Shown here piece by piece: positions 33,489-43,050 of a stretch of DNA of 64,000 nucleotides. Origin of the DNA: an uncultured Microbulbifer sp. (GTDB taxonomy: Bacteria; Pseudomonadota; Gammaproteobacteria; Pseudomonadales; Cellvibrionaceae); NCBI RefSeq assembly GCF_947504145.1, contig NZ_CANNGQ010000002.1, forward strand, positions 124,001-188,000. The letters are read 5' to 3'. How positions within the stretch are numbered: position 1 is the stretch's first letter; each line of letters begins with the position of its first letter. The notes below the pieces were generated by a model. The model ran no database searches, was not told the DNA's origin, and was given only the letters and a program-made list of their open reading frames with translations. Made by a program: the position numbers and the translations under genes.

Positions 33489-36146
33489 GTGGATCAAGAT
33501 CAGAATGCACCGTTAAGGGAAGATGTTCGCCTGCTGGGCGAGGAACTGGGTACTGTGTTGCGCACCCAGGCTGGCGATGCCCTGTACGACACTGTGGAGA
33601 CCATTCGCCAGGTGGCGGTCGAGAGCCGCAGCCACGGGGAAATGCCTGTAGGAAAACTACGAGAGCTGCTGGATCCCCTCGACGACGCGACGCTGCTGGA
33701 AGTGGCCCGGGCATTCAGCCAGTTCCTGAATCTGGCCAATCTGGCGGAACAGCGCCACCGCGAGCGCCTGCGCCGGCAGCACGAGCGCTTCCCCGGGGAT
33801 CCCGACACCGACCGCGGCCTGCGTCAGGTGCTGACCGAATTGAAAAAAGCGGACGTGGACCAGAAGCAGATTCTGGACGCGCTGTCGGAACTGTCGGTAG
33901 AACTGGTGCTGACCGCGCACCCCACCGAGGTGACCCGCCGCACCCTGATCCGCAAGTACGATCAGATCGCCGACCTGTTGGCGGGCCTGGATCGCCCGGA
34001 CTGTACCCGGGAAGAGACTGATCACCTGCGCCGCCTGCTGCGCGAGCAGATTCTCTCCGCCTGGAGCACCGACGAGATTCGTCGCGAGCGCCCCACGCCG
34101 GTAGACGAAGCCAAATGGGGCTTTGCTACCATCGAGCAGTCCCTGTGGCAGGCGGTGCCTCAGGGGATGCGAAATATTGAAGAAGAGCTGGCGCTCGCCG
34201 GTCTCGACCCGTTGCCGTCCGACTGGGTGCCGATCCGCTTCGCTTCCTGGATGGGCGGCGACCGCGACGGCAACCCCAATGTCACCGCCAAGGTGACGCG
34301 GCAGGTACTGAACCTGGCGCGCTGGATGGCCGCCGACCTGTATCTGCGGGATGTGGAAAACCTGCTCGCCGATCTCTCCATGCACCGCGCCAGTGACGAA
34401 CTGCTGGCCCGCACCGGAGAAAGCCCCGAACCCTACCGGGTACTGCTGCGTGCAGTGCGTGACCGCCTGCGCAACACCCGTGCGCTGATGGAAGCCCGCG
34501 TGAACGGCAGTGCGGAACCGGAAGGCGAAATCTACCGCAGCGGCAGTGAGCTGTATGAAGAGCTGACCCTGATCGACCGCTCCCTGCGTGCGGTGGGTCT
34601 GGGCGCGATTGCCGATGGTCAGCTGAAAGACACCCTGCGCCGCCTGAACTGTTTCGGCATTACCCTGTTGCGCTTGGATATCCGTCAGGAGTCCACCCGT
34701 CACGCCAATGTGATCGATGCCATCACCCGCTTCCTCGATCTGGGCAGCTATGCCAGCTGGGGCGAGAAGGTAAAGCAGAAATTCCTGATCAGCGAACTGG
34801 AAAGCCGCCGGCCACTGATCAATGGTGCCTTTTTTGACAGCGAGTTCTGTACCGACGAAGTGCGCGAGGTGCTCGACACCTGCAAGGTAATTGCCGAGCA
34901 GGGGCCGGAAGGCCTGGGTGCCTACGTCATCTCCATGGCAAGAACTTCCTCCGACGTACTCGCGGTGATGCTGCTGCAGAAAATTGCCGGGGTTAAAGAG
35001 CCGATGCGGGTAGTGCCGCTGTTCGAAACCCTCGATGACCTCAACAATGCCTTTGGCACCATGAGCGCGCTGCTGGATATTCCGTTCTATCGCGAGCGGG
35101 TCAAGTCCGGCCAGGAAGTGATGATCGGGTACTCCGACTCTGCCAAGGACGCCGGTTTTCTTGGAGCCGCCTGGGCCCAGTTCCGCGCCCAGGAGGCCTT
35201 GACCGGCACCTTTAAAGAACACGGTATACCGCTGACCCTGTTCCACGGCCGCGGTGGCTCTATCTCCCGTGGTGGTTCTCCCACCCGTATGGCGCTGCTG
35301 TCTCAGCCTCCCGGGTCCGTGGCTGGCCGCATCCGTGTAACCGAGCAGGGCGAAATGATCCGGGTGAAATACGGTCGCCCATCGGTGGCTGCGTATAACC
35401 TGGAGCAGTATGTGGCCGCGACGCTGGAGGCGACCCTGCTGCCGCCTGCGGAGCCGCGCCCGGAATGGCGCGCGGAAATGGATCGTCTGACCCAGGCCTC
35501 CGTTGGCGCCTATCGCGAAGTGGTACAGGATGACCCGGCGCTGGTTTCCTACCTGCGCACCGTCACTCCGGAAACCGAGCTCAGCCGTCTTGCCCTCGGC
35601 AGCCGTCCGGCGCGACGCAAGCCCGGTGGCGGCGTGGAAACCCTGCGTGCAATTCCCTGGGTATTCGCCTGGACCCAGATGCGCCTGATGTTGCCCGCAT
35701 GGCTGGGCACCGGCGCCGCGCTGGAAACCGGCCTGGAAAATGCCCCGGACACTCTGCGCGAAATGAGCGACCAGTGGCCCTTCTTCCAGACCGTGGTGGA
35801 TATGCTGGAGATGGTACTGGCCAAATCGGATACCCGCGTCGCGCTGTGGTATGAAGAGCGGTTGAGTGACGATGCTGAACAGCGGCGCCTCGGCGTTGAG
35901 CTGCGCAGCCGACTGGCGCGCACCGTCGCCGCCCTGAGCGAGCTCACCGGCCGTGAAAGCCTGCTGGATAACAACCCGGTCATGCGCTGGTCCATCCGCG
36001 TGCGCGATCCTTACACCGATCCCCTGCATCTGCTGCAGGCAGAGCTGATGGCGCGCCTGCGCACTCGCGAGGAAGATCCTGTGCTGGAAAGTGCCTTGAT
36101 GGTAACTATCGCTGGTATTGCCGCGGGGATGCGTAACACCGGCTAA
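33489..36146 (+). CDS. ppc: Phosphoenolpyruvate carboxylase
   Basis: An 885-residue enzyme (E. coli Ppc has 883). The catalytic motifs are LTAHPTEVTRR, GYSDSAKDAG and FHGRGGSISRGG, and the C-terminus is MRNTG as in the family. It carboxylates PEP to oxaloacetate, an anaplerotic step in the cytosol. The start is GTG 33489 with a GAGGGGGG site upstream; no ATG nearby matches the family N-terminus better. The likely HexR operator upstream and pckA 20 kb further on point to coordinated control of the PEP/oxaloacetate node. It is monocistronic. Confidence 0.96.
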   Translation: MDQDQNAPLREDVRLLGEELGTVLRTQAGDALYDTVETIRQVAVESRSHGEMPVGKLRELLDPLDDATLLEVARAFSQFLNLANLAEQRHRERLRRQHERFPGDPDTDRGLRQVLTELKKADVDQKQILDALSELSVELVLTAHPTEVTRRTLIRKYDQIADLLAGLDRPDCTREETDHLRRLLREQILSAWSTDEIRRERPTPVDEAKWGFATIEQSLWQAVPQGMRNIEEELALAGLDPLPSDWVPIRFASWMGGDRDGNPNVTAKVTRQVLNLARWMAADLYLRDVENLLADLSMHRASDELLARTGESPEPYRVLLRAVRDRLRNTRALMEARVNGSAEPEGEIYRSGSELYEELTLIDRSLRAVGLGAIADGQLKDTLRRLNCFGITLLRLDIRQESTRHANVIDAITRFLDLGSYASWGEKVKQKFLISELESRRPLINGAFFDSEFCTDEVREVLDTCKVIAEQGPEGLGAYVISMARTSSDVLAVMLLQKIAGVKEPMRVVPLFETLDDLNNAFGTMSALLDIPFYRERVKSGQEVMIGYSDSAKDAGFLGAAWAQFRAQEALTGTFKEHGIPLTLFHGRGGSISRGGSPTRMALLSQPPGSVAGRIRVTEQGEMIRVKYGRPSVAAYNLEQYVAATLEATLLPPAEPRPEWRAEMDRLTQASVGAYREVVQDDPALVSYLRTVTPETELSRLALGSRPARRKPGGGVETLRAIPWVFAWTQMRLMLPAWLGTGAALETGLENAPDTLREMSDQWPFFQTVVDMLEMVLAKSDTRVALWYEERLSDDAEQRRLGVELRSRLARTVAALSELTGRESLLDNNPVMRWSIRVRDPYTDPLHLLQAELMARLRTREEDPVLESALMVTIAGIAAGMRNTG

Positions 36147-36184
36147 TCTTCCGGTGTTATTTCGGCGGCCATGAACGGCCGCCG
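36135..36184. terminator. Two consecutive hairpins at the ppc 3' end
   Basis: AACACCGG/CCGGTGTT (36135-36158) embraces the ppc stop codon and is followed by ATTT. CGGCGGCC/GGCCGCCG with loop ATGAAC (36163-36184) comes next. Both stems are perfect over eight bp and probably separate ppc from the convergent acyltransferase gene. Confidence 0.6.
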
Positions 36185-36218
36185 TGTCTCTTCGTTGATT
36201 AAGTGCTCCAGCGCTTGG

Positions 36219-38114
36219 TTAATGCTTCAGGATCTCTCTGGATAGAATCTCCGCTGCCGCGAGTGATGGGTGGTCATCATCGTAATACAGAGGCTTGGAT
36301 TCCTGCACCGCATAGCAGTATTCACTGTCGCAAAATAATTTTTCCGGTTCAATCAGGTAAACATTCTCCGGATAGTTTACTGCGTCAAAATGATTCAATA
36401 TCAGGCTGTTTCGCTTTCGATAATAATCCAAGGACGTCCCTCGAATTAACTCCAGCGGCAAGTCGGTGTCGAGTGCATCATTTATCAGGTTTTGCACACT
36501 GACTCCGAGTTCCGGCATCGGCAGCAATACAAAAACACGCTCTTTTTTCTCCGCCAGTGCAAAGATAAGTTTATCCATGGATTGAACCATGACAGTTACC
36601 GAAGCAGAGACATCTTGAGAGGGTAATTCGGGATAGGTCTCAATATTGTCGCCCCAAAAAGCAAAAGACCAACGATGACCGACCACTACGTTCCTGATAT
36701 CCGGATCATTCGCAATATATTGAAACGAATCGTCGTACCATGCTGCACATTCACTGGAATCGCTTTCAAGCTCAAAGGAAGGCGGGCAACCGGAAAAGCT
36801 AAAATGCTTGAGGCCCTGTCCTTTTTCTCTCAACTGTATTGCCAGTTCGTAAGCGAGCTCAATCGTGTGGCTGTCTCCGAGTGTCGCCCAGGTCACATTG
36901 TCTGAAAAATACTCGCAGGATTCCTCTGGCGCACGATAGCTTGAAATGTGGCAGTCAGATCGATAAGGGCTGGTCAAGCTCGCCATGTGGTGCAAATCGT
37001 TGAATAGCTTTGGGAATCTCGCTTCCAGCCCGTTGGAAATATATATTGCGAACGCCAGGCAGCCAGGAATAACCGCCAGAAACACAGGCTTGGATAGAAA
37101 TGCTCTGTGGAACGTCTCGTAGTTTCTAAAATTTATCGACTCAACGTATTTGTAGCTCAGCCAGCCGAGTAGTAACGACAGCGGGATCCCTGGTAGCCAC
37201 CAGTTGTCATAGCCAAAGTGAAATCCAAAAACGACGATTGGCCAGTGCCAGAGATAAATGGAATAGGACCTTTTTCCGACAAACTGAAGAAACCGGTTAT
37301 TGGTGATTCGACTATCCTGGCGGTTCGCAAGAATTACCAGGTACGCGCCAAGCGTTGGCACCACGGCATGATAACCTGGCCAGGGCACAGTGCTGTTTAT
37401 AAGAAAGTATGACATTGCGATAAGTGTCAGCCCGACCGATTCGAGTACCGTACGCGTAACATTAGACGCCCTTAGCGGATACGCGTACGCTACGCCGCCC
37501 AGGAGCATTTCCCAGGCTCTGGTCGGTAGTAAATAATAGGAGGCTTCGGGCCAGTTGTTCGCCGCAAAACAGCTAAACAGAAAGCCAACGAGGGTGCCGG
37601 CTACAAGTATCGCTTTGATTCGTTGTAGAAAAAGCAGTCGGCTCAGGGCTAATAGCATCAACGGATACAAGAGATAGAACTGCCACTCTACCGATAGCGA
37701 CCATGTGTGAAGCAGCCATTTGTCATGGGAAGATGTATCGAAATATCCCGACTCTTTCCAGAACAGGATATTGGAGAAGAAGCCGGCACTTCCCACGATA
37801 TGTTTGCCCAGAAGCTTGAACTCTGGCCCATATAGATAGAGGTAGCCGAATGCAAGCATGAATAGGCACAGCACGGATAGCGCCGGAATGATCCGGTTGG
37901 CGCGGCTCATGTAAAACCTCAGCAAGCTGAAGTTCTTGTTCTCCATGCCGGAGAGGATGATTCCGGTCATCAGGAACCCGGATATCACAAAGAAAACGTC
38001 GACACCTGCAAAGCCACCCGGAACCGTGTGCGGCAAAAAATGGAATAGCACAACAGAGATGACGGCCCAACCGCGCAGTCCATTGATGTCTACTCGAAAA
38101 TCCCTTTTAGCCAA
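36219..38114 (-). CDS. OafA/YrhL-type acyltransferase with C-terminal SGNH domain
   Basis: A 631-residue protein. The N-terminal 370 or so residues form an acyltransferase_3 membrane domain of about ten segments (DINGLRGWAVISVVLFHF, DVFFVISGFLMTG, SLSVEWQFYLLYPL). The rest is an extracytoplasmic SGNH-hydrolase-like domain with WATLGDSHTIELAYE and YYDDDHPSLAAAE (block V Asp-His). Such enzymes O-acetylate lipopolysaccharide, capsule or peptidoglycan from acetyl-CoA. The gene belongs to the A+T-richer polysaccharide block and faces ppc. It is likely in one transcript with the upstream flippase gene, 84 bp away. The sugar modified is unknown. Confidence 0.9.
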   Translation of the reverse strand: MAKRDFRVDINGLRGWAVISVVLFHFLPHTVPGGFAGVDVFFVISGFLMTGIILSGMENKNFSLLRFYMSRANRIIPALSVLCLFMLAFGYLYLYGPEFKLLGKHIVGSAGFFSNILFWKESGYFDTSSHDKWLLHTWSLSVEWQFYLLYPLMLLALSRLLFLQRIKAILVAGTLVGFLFSCFAANNWPEASYYLLPTRAWEMLLGGVAYAYPLRASNVTRTVLESVGLTLIAMSYFLINSTVPWPGYHAVVPTLGAYLVILANRQDSRITNNRFLQFVGKRSYSIYLWHWPIVVFGFHFGYDNWWLPGIPLSLLLGWLSYKYVESINFRNYETFHRAFLSKPVFLAVIPGCLAFAIYISNGLEARFPKLFNDLHHMASLTSPYRSDCHISSYRAPEESCEYFSDNVTWATLGDSHTIELAYELAIQLREKGQGLKHFSFSGCPPSFELESDSSECAAWYDDSFQYIANDPDIRNVVVGHRWSFAFWGDNIETYPELPSQDVSASVTVMVQSMDKLIFALAEKKERVFVLLPMPELGVSVQNLINDALDTDLPLELIRGTSLDYYRKRNSLILNHFDAVNYPENVYLIEPEKLFCDSEYCYAVQESKPLYYDDDHPSLAAAEILSREILKH

Positions 38115-38198
38115 AATAGCAACCTCAGACCAATTTTATGCCGTGATTAACTCTTGAAAATAGCACGTTTAAGCTGTCACTCATGCTTGATGAAAAAT

Positions 38199-39545
38199 CT
38201 ATATCATTCTGGATAAGCCGAAGACTAAGGCTATGACCGTAAAAAATGAAAGATCCAGCTTCCAAAGCCAGAGATTGTGGCGACGGTAGACGGCAACTTC
38301 AAAGAAATAGTTGACGATGCCCGCTACCACGGTTCCATAAATGACCCCGGGTACCCCGAAAAGGTGCCACCCCCCAAGCATGCAGGAAAATACAATGACC
38401 GTTTTTAAAGCAACCAGCGTTGTAAATGTTCTTGAATCGCCGCGGCTGAGAAGAAACGGGCCGACTTTCGTGGCTACCCGGATAGCCACCCCGAGTGCCA
38501 GTGCTTCCAGCATCCACCCTGCATTTATATAGCGTTCATCATATAGGAAGTTGATTATTTCCTTGCCAAACACAACGAAAATTAGCGTAATCGGGAGGCA
38601 ACTGCTTCCCAAAATCAATCGCATCTTGAATGTATGTGAACGAACTTTTTCAATGCTCTCATCCTGAACTTTCGAATAAATTGGCATCATCACTTTGTTG
38701 CTGATGTTGGATGAGATACTTTCGGAAAGCTGAGCCAGGGTAAATGCAATAACATATACCCCAAGTTCGCTCATTGTTAACACTTTACCAAGGAACAGTT
38801 TGTCCATCTGGTTGGCGAAGAATCCAATTAATGAAGAGACGAAAATCCACTTCCCAAATCGGATAATTTCTTTCAGGTGCGTTGTTTCAATGCGAATCGC
38901 ATGTGTATGCGCGCTTTTCAAAAAGATATGATTGAGCGTGACATTGACAAGTGTCGCCAGCACGCTACCGAATACCAGGGCCCATATACTTGGATGGTAA
39001 TAGCTCCAGCAAATCATTATTGAAACAGCAAAAATCTGCGTGGAGATCTGAATGATAGTCTGTTTGCCGATAGTAAGGTTTTTCTCGGCTGTTGCGTATG
39101 CCGTTGTTTGGAAACCTTGAATAAGTGCACTAAGGCCAAGTGTCGCAAGCACCGGGAAGATGTCGGGTTCATTGTAGGCAAGTGAAATGGGGTATGCGAG
39201 GAGTAGGCAGATTAGAAAAATCAACACTCCTCGAATAATCTGTATGGTCCACGCGGTATTGAGGAAGTCGCTATCGGCTGTTGATTTGTGCCGGATTATG
39301 GATGTCTTGATCCCGATGTCACTAAACATCATCGTGCCGGTGATGAAAACTTGGGCCAACGCCATCAGCCCGAACATTTCCGGCGCGAGTAATCTTGTCA
39401 GAATAAGGTTGGATGCTAACCGTATCAGCTGGCTTGACCCGTATCCTACTACCGTCCACCCCGCGCTTCGAATACCTCGAAACTTCATCGAATCACTATG
39501 CTTAATGCGCTGGAGAAACATAGTGCCACGGCTGGCTAATAACAT
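38199..39545 (-). CDS. Wzx-type oligosaccharide flippase (polysaccharide biosynthesis protein)
   Basis: A 448-residue protein with about 12-14 hydrophobic segments and the N-terminal pattern GWTVVGYGSSQLIRLASNLILTRLLAPEMFGLMA (quoted in part: LILTRLLAPEMFGLMA), typical of the MOP/Wzx family. It should flip undecaprenyl-linked sugar units across the inner membrane for O-antigen, capsule or exopolysaccharide. The start ATG 39545 has AAGGA upstream. An ATG at 39488 (MKFRGIRSAGW) would also fit the family N-terminus. No polymerase (Wzy) or chain-length gene is nearby, so the block seems incomplete or depends on genes elsewhere. Confidence 0.85.
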   Translation of the reverse strand: MLLASRGTMFLQRIKHSDSMKFRGIRSAGWTVVGYGSSQLIRLASNLILTRLLAPEMFGLMALAQVFITGTMMFSDIGIKTSIIRHKSTADSDFLNTAWTIQIIRGVLIFLICLLLAYPISLAYNEPDIFPVLATLGLSALIQGFQTTAYATAEKNLTIGKQTIIQISTQIFAVSIMICWSYYHPSIWALVFGSVLATLVNVTLNHIFLKSAHTHAIRIETTHLKEIIRFGKWIFVSSLIGFFANQMDKLFLGKVLTMSELGVYVIAFTLAQLSESISSNISNKVMMPIYSKVQDESIEKVRSHTFKMRLILGSSCLPITLIFVVFGKEIINFLYDERYINAGWMLEALALGVAIRVATKVGPFLLSRGDSRTFTTLVALKTVIVFSCMLGGWHLFGVPGVIYGTVVAGIVNYFFEVAVYRRHNLWLWKLDLSFFTVIALVFGLSRMI

Positions 39546-40380
39546 TTAACTATCCTTGAGAATCTTAATCCGTTGCCCTTTAGTTGCAGGGCGCCAGCGA
39601 TAAATCTAATTTATATATAAGGCCTGATACGCCGCACTGGAACAGTAGTGGCACACACAGCTGCATCCCGGCGCTACTTCACTTTGCATAACTCTTAGTA
39701 CAAACGAGTGCACGCAATAGCCCAGTCAGAGCGGGCGCGGTGGAACCCTAGAGTTGCCAAGTGAGGAAGTTTGCCGGTTAGAGTTGCGCCCCGAAGAAGG
39801 TGCTGCAACTAGTCAGGCATTGATTTTGAATATTGTGACACTCCATGTCCTTACAATTGATTTGGTCTAGACCAGACGCCAGCGGGGTGGGGGCCGACTG
39901 TACACCTAGTGTGCTTTCTACTTTCGAGCAGATCCATTGCACCTGTGTTGCGCATGTATTGCACCGTGTGGCAATCACTGGGTAAGAAACGCGGAAAGAT
40001 AAATTGTGCGCCAAAAGCGATGGTGGCTACAACGCACATCAATCACGGCAAGTGGAAGCAATATTGATACCTACATATTCCCCTGCAGCGGGTGACGCAG
40101 TATTTTGGCCGACAATAAGTTGAATTACGTCACATTTCTGCTTCATATTCAACAAGCATAACAGTAACATTGGGGGAAAAATTCTGCCAAGACGTGATTT
40201 GAGCGCCAGTCGAAGGCGCTCAACTTATTGAATTTCCACGCTTTTGCTGGCTCATGGACGTTTAGGCGATAGTGGATGTTCTGCTGGGAAATTCAAGAGG
40301 CCTGCGGCTCTACACCTTACGCCGTACAAAAATATATGCCTTAAAAATATCTAATTCTATAAATACATGGAGAGTATAGG
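39546..40380. other. 835-bp intergenic region without a convincing gene
   Basis: The region separates the leftward flippase/acyltransferase pair from the rightward phosphodiesterase/glycosyltransferase genes and should hold both promoters. It is A/T-rich towards the right end. A perfect 9-bp hairpin TTGAGCGCC/GGCGCTCAA with loop AGTCGAA stands at 40199-40223 without a T-run. The only open frames (for example minus strand 40014-39778, 78 codons) lack a ribosome site and protein-like composition. No JUMPstart, tRNA fragment or IS end is seen. Confidence 0.6.
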
Positions 40381-42060
40381 ATGCGTCCTGTTATCGCTTT
40401 GGGGTTGGATTCCGCCGATTCAGAATCAATTAAAGCCTGGGTCGAGAGTGGAAAGCTTCCGAATATCGCAAAGGTCTACAACGGTGGAAGCGTTTGCGCA
40501 TTAAAGAATTATGACTGGTACCGGGCAGAGACGCCCTGGACGACCTTTCTGACGGGGGTATCACCGTCGAGTACAGGCTATTGGTCACCAATAAAATTTG
40601 ATGGTAGTCAGTATAGAACCAAGCTAATACACAGCTTTGATTTTAAAAAATACCCGCCATTTTATTCTCGAATGAAAGGTAAAAGGATTGCCATATTTGA
40701 TATGCCGCAGACAGCGATAGACGAATCTGTTGATGGCATACAAGTACTGGCCTGGGGGACCCATTCTGGCCAGACCGAAAGTATTTCCGAGCCACCCGAA
40801 CTGTGGGGGAATCTTGTCGAGAAGTACGGTCCGCATCCATTATTAAATAATGATGGCGCAAACTGTTACAGCTATGAGCGCCTGCTCAGTTTGTTTGAGC
40901 GGATGAAACTGGGAATCCAGCGCCGAGCAGATATATGTGTGGATCTTATAAAGGATGGTCAGTGGGACTTTTTCTTGACCATTTTTGGTGAGTGTCATGT
41001 TGCTGGTCATTACTTCTGGCATCTGGGAAACGAGCATCCCATTAATCAGGTTCTAGGAAAGGAAGAGTGCAGAGATCTGCTGCTGGAAGCCTATCAGGAG
41101 GTCGATAAGGCAGTGGGTCGAATCCTGGAGGTCATACCCGAGGAAGCCAGGCTGATTGTGTTTTCGGCGCACGGAATGGGGCCGAACACAATGGACCTCC
41201 CCAGCATTGTATTTTTACCGGAGTTTTTATATCGCTGGAATTTTCCTGGCAAACGTGGAGTCTCCGGCATTTCTACTGCCCTGAATAAGCGGACAACCAG
41301 TAAAGAGTTTCAGCAGCGGTTTGGTATGGCCGCTTCGCTCTGGTCAATAACCAGAGAGCGCAGCGCTATCAATAACCTGTTGAAGCGAGTAACAAATCCT
41401 CGAAATTACAGAAGGGTTCAGAAGGCTATAGCGCCCTTTGTGCAATTGAACTCGATGTCAGACGCTATTGTGGATCCGATAGTGCTGAAGCAAAACGCGC
41501 GCGACGAGCCGTTTCAGTGCCCTAATTGGTATGAAAACCTCTGGCCAGAGATGAAGGCATTCTCGCTGCCCAGCTTTTCCGAAGGCTATATTCGCATCAA
41601 CCTTCATGGCCGGGATGCCAATGGCACGGTGCCGCCCGAGCAATATGAAAGTGTATGCGACGAGCTGATTCAAGAGCTATGCGGGATGCAAGATGCTGTC
41701 AGCAAGAAAAAGATCGTTGATAGAGTCATTAAAACCCGTTCTGGCCCAAATGATACCGACCCGAATTTGCCGGATGCCGATTTAGTGGTTATCTGGAATG
41801 AAGAGGTCGTCTCGAATCATGTGACGACTCGCACGACGGGGGATATTGGCCCAGTTCCTTTTTGGCGAACTGGCAGCCACCGAGCGAATGGCTTTGCCGT
41901 TGTCTATGGGGAGGGAGTCGACAAGGTTGGGGTGTGTGAAAAAGGCCACGCCATTGATCTAGGAGAAACTTTTATAACCCTGGTCAATGGTATTCCAAGT
42001 GGGGATACAGAGGGGAGTTCTCTGGTTTCATTCACGCGCGAAGTCGAATTTTCGGAGTAA
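40381..42060 (+). CDS. Alkaline phosphatase superfamily (type I phosphodiesterase/nucleotide pyrophosphatase-like) protein
   Basis: A 559-residue protein. It begins VIALGLDSADSESIKAWVESG and continues with ETPWTTFLTGVSPSSTGYW, where a Thr in WTTFLTG is the likely nucleophile. Further metal-ligand-type motifs are FGECHVAGHYFWHLGN and FSAHGMGPN. These are hallmarks of the type I phosphodiesterase branch. There is no signal peptide, so it is cytosolic or acts on membrane-lipid-linked sugars at the inner face. Related proteins occur in capsule and exopolysaccharide loci. The substrate is unknown. It starts a three-gene rightward unit and has fewer G/C-ending codons than its flanking housekeeping genes. 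Confidence 0.8.
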   Translation: MRPVIALGLDSADSESIKAWVESGKLPNIAKVYNGGSVCALKNYDWYRAETPWTTFLTGVSPSSTGYWSPIKFDGSQYRTKLIHSFDFKKYPPFYSRMKGKRIAIFDMPQTAIDESVDGIQVLAWGTHSGQTESISEPPELWGNLVEKYGPHPLLNNDGANCYSYERLLSLFERMKLGIQRRADICVDLIKDGQWDFFLTIFGECHVAGHYFWHLGNEHPINQVLGKEECRDLLLEAYQEVDKAVGRILEVIPEEARLIVFSAHGMGPNTMDLPSIVFLPEFLYRWNFPGKRGVSGISTALNKRTTSKEFQQRFGMAASLWSITRERSAINNLLKRVTNPRNYRRVQKAIAPFVQLNSMSDAIVDPIVLKQNARDEPFQCPNWYENLWPEMKAFSLPSFSEGYIRINLHGRDANGTVPPEQYESVCDELIQELCGMQDAVSKKKIVDRVIKTRSGPNDTDPNLPDADLVVIWNEEVVSNHVTTRTTGDIGPVPFWRTGSHRANGFAVVYGEGVDKVGVCEKGHAIDLGETFITLVNGIPSGDTEGSSLVSFTREVEFSE

Positions 42061-42065
42061 CGTCA

Positions 42066-42965
42066 ATGGCTAGCGTTGCCGTACTTCTTCCTGTTTACAA
42101 TGCGGAGCGATACCTCGATATTGCTCTACAGAGTATTCTCGGTCAAAGCTATAGCGATTTTACACTGTGTATTATCGACGATGGTTCCACCGACAGTAGT
42201 CGTAAAATAGTCCTGGATTATGCGGCGCAGGACTCGAGAATTTTATTTCGATCCCGTGAAAATAGAGGGCTGGTTAGTACCCTTAACGAACTAGCCGCGA
42301 TGACAGCTTCTGAATATCTCATCAGGATGGACGCTGATGATATTTGTGAAACCCGCAGGTGTGAAGAGTTGGTGCGCTTTATGGAGGCCAATCCCGACTG
42401 TGTGGCCTGTGGGAGTGAGGTGTTGTTGATTGACCCTTTCGGGCGGCCTATCCGGAAAATGGGGAGCCTTCAAACCCACGACAATATCGATGCGGCGCAT
42501 CTAGCTGGTGCTGGCGGCGCTATCATTCACCCGGCAAGTATAATACGCACAAGTGTTTTCACCGCTATTGGCGGATACTGCGAGGACTACATGCATGCGG
42601 AGGACCTCGATCTGTTTCTTCGCCTCGCAGAGCAAGGGCGGCTTGCCAATTTGCCATTGACATTGCTTCAGTACAGGCAGCACTTCAATAGTGTTGGTTA
42701 TGCGCACAGGGTCTTACAGCGAAATTCTACGTATAAGGCACTTCAACATGCATATATGCGGAGAAATATACGCCGCACCGTTGATTACAACCCCGAAGAT
42801 GCCCACCCTATTACCAAGCGGGTGGTATTCCTCAAATGGGCCTGGTGGGCCCTTTCCTCCGGATATCGATCTACTGCCAGACACTATGCCCTTAAAGCGC
42901 TGGCGAAAAACGTATGCTCTTTTGATAGTTGGAAGCTTTTTATATGCGTGATCAGGGGGTATTGA
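42066..42965 (+). CDS. Glycosyltransferase family 2 protein
   Basis: A 299-residue GT2 enzyme. The GT-A fold starts VAVLLPVYNAERYLDIALQS, with the nucleotide-binding IIDDGSTDSS and the metal-binding DxD motif RMDADDIC. A later MHAEDLDLFLRLA acceptor loop contains the usual ED base. It should transfer a sugar from a nucleotide-sugar to a lipid-linked acceptor on the cytosolic face. It starts five bases after the phosphodiesterase stop. The C-terminal 60 or so residues are basic and hydrophobic. It belongs to the same polysaccharide unit as its neighbours. Confidence 0.9.
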   Translation: MASVAVLLPVYNAERYLDIALQSILGQSYSDFTLCIIDDGSTDSSRKIVLDYAAQDSRILFRSRENRGLVSTLNELAAMTASEYLIRMDADDICETRRCEELVRFMEANPDCVACGSEVLLIDPFGRPIRKMGSLQTHDNIDAAHLAGAGGAIIHPASIIRTSVFTAIGGYCEDYMHAEDLDLFLRLAEQGRLANLPLTLLQYRQHFNSVGYAHRVLQRNSTYKALQHAYMRRNIRRTVDYNPEDAHPITKRVVFLKWAWWALSSGYRSTARHYALKALAKNVCSFDSWKLFICVIRGY

Positions 42966-43050
42966 GCTTCGCCGCTTGATTGTACCTCTTGGGTTTTTCT
43001 GCCTTGATGAAAATGGGCCGTTTCAGTGCGAATCGATAAGGAAGTTGGCT

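Noticed and set aside
33657..36029. 790-codon open frame opposite ppc
   Set aside because: Same cause: antisense of a strongly biased gene. ppc has all catalytic motifs.
39778..40014. 78-codon frame on the minus strand in the polysaccharide-block gap
   Set aside because: Cys-rich, no ribosome site, no recognisable motif, and another frame of similar length overlaps it.
40858..40871. GCAAACTGTTACA, near match to the RstA-like box
   Set aside because: It lies inside the phosphodiesterase coding region, not near a start, and is probably chance.
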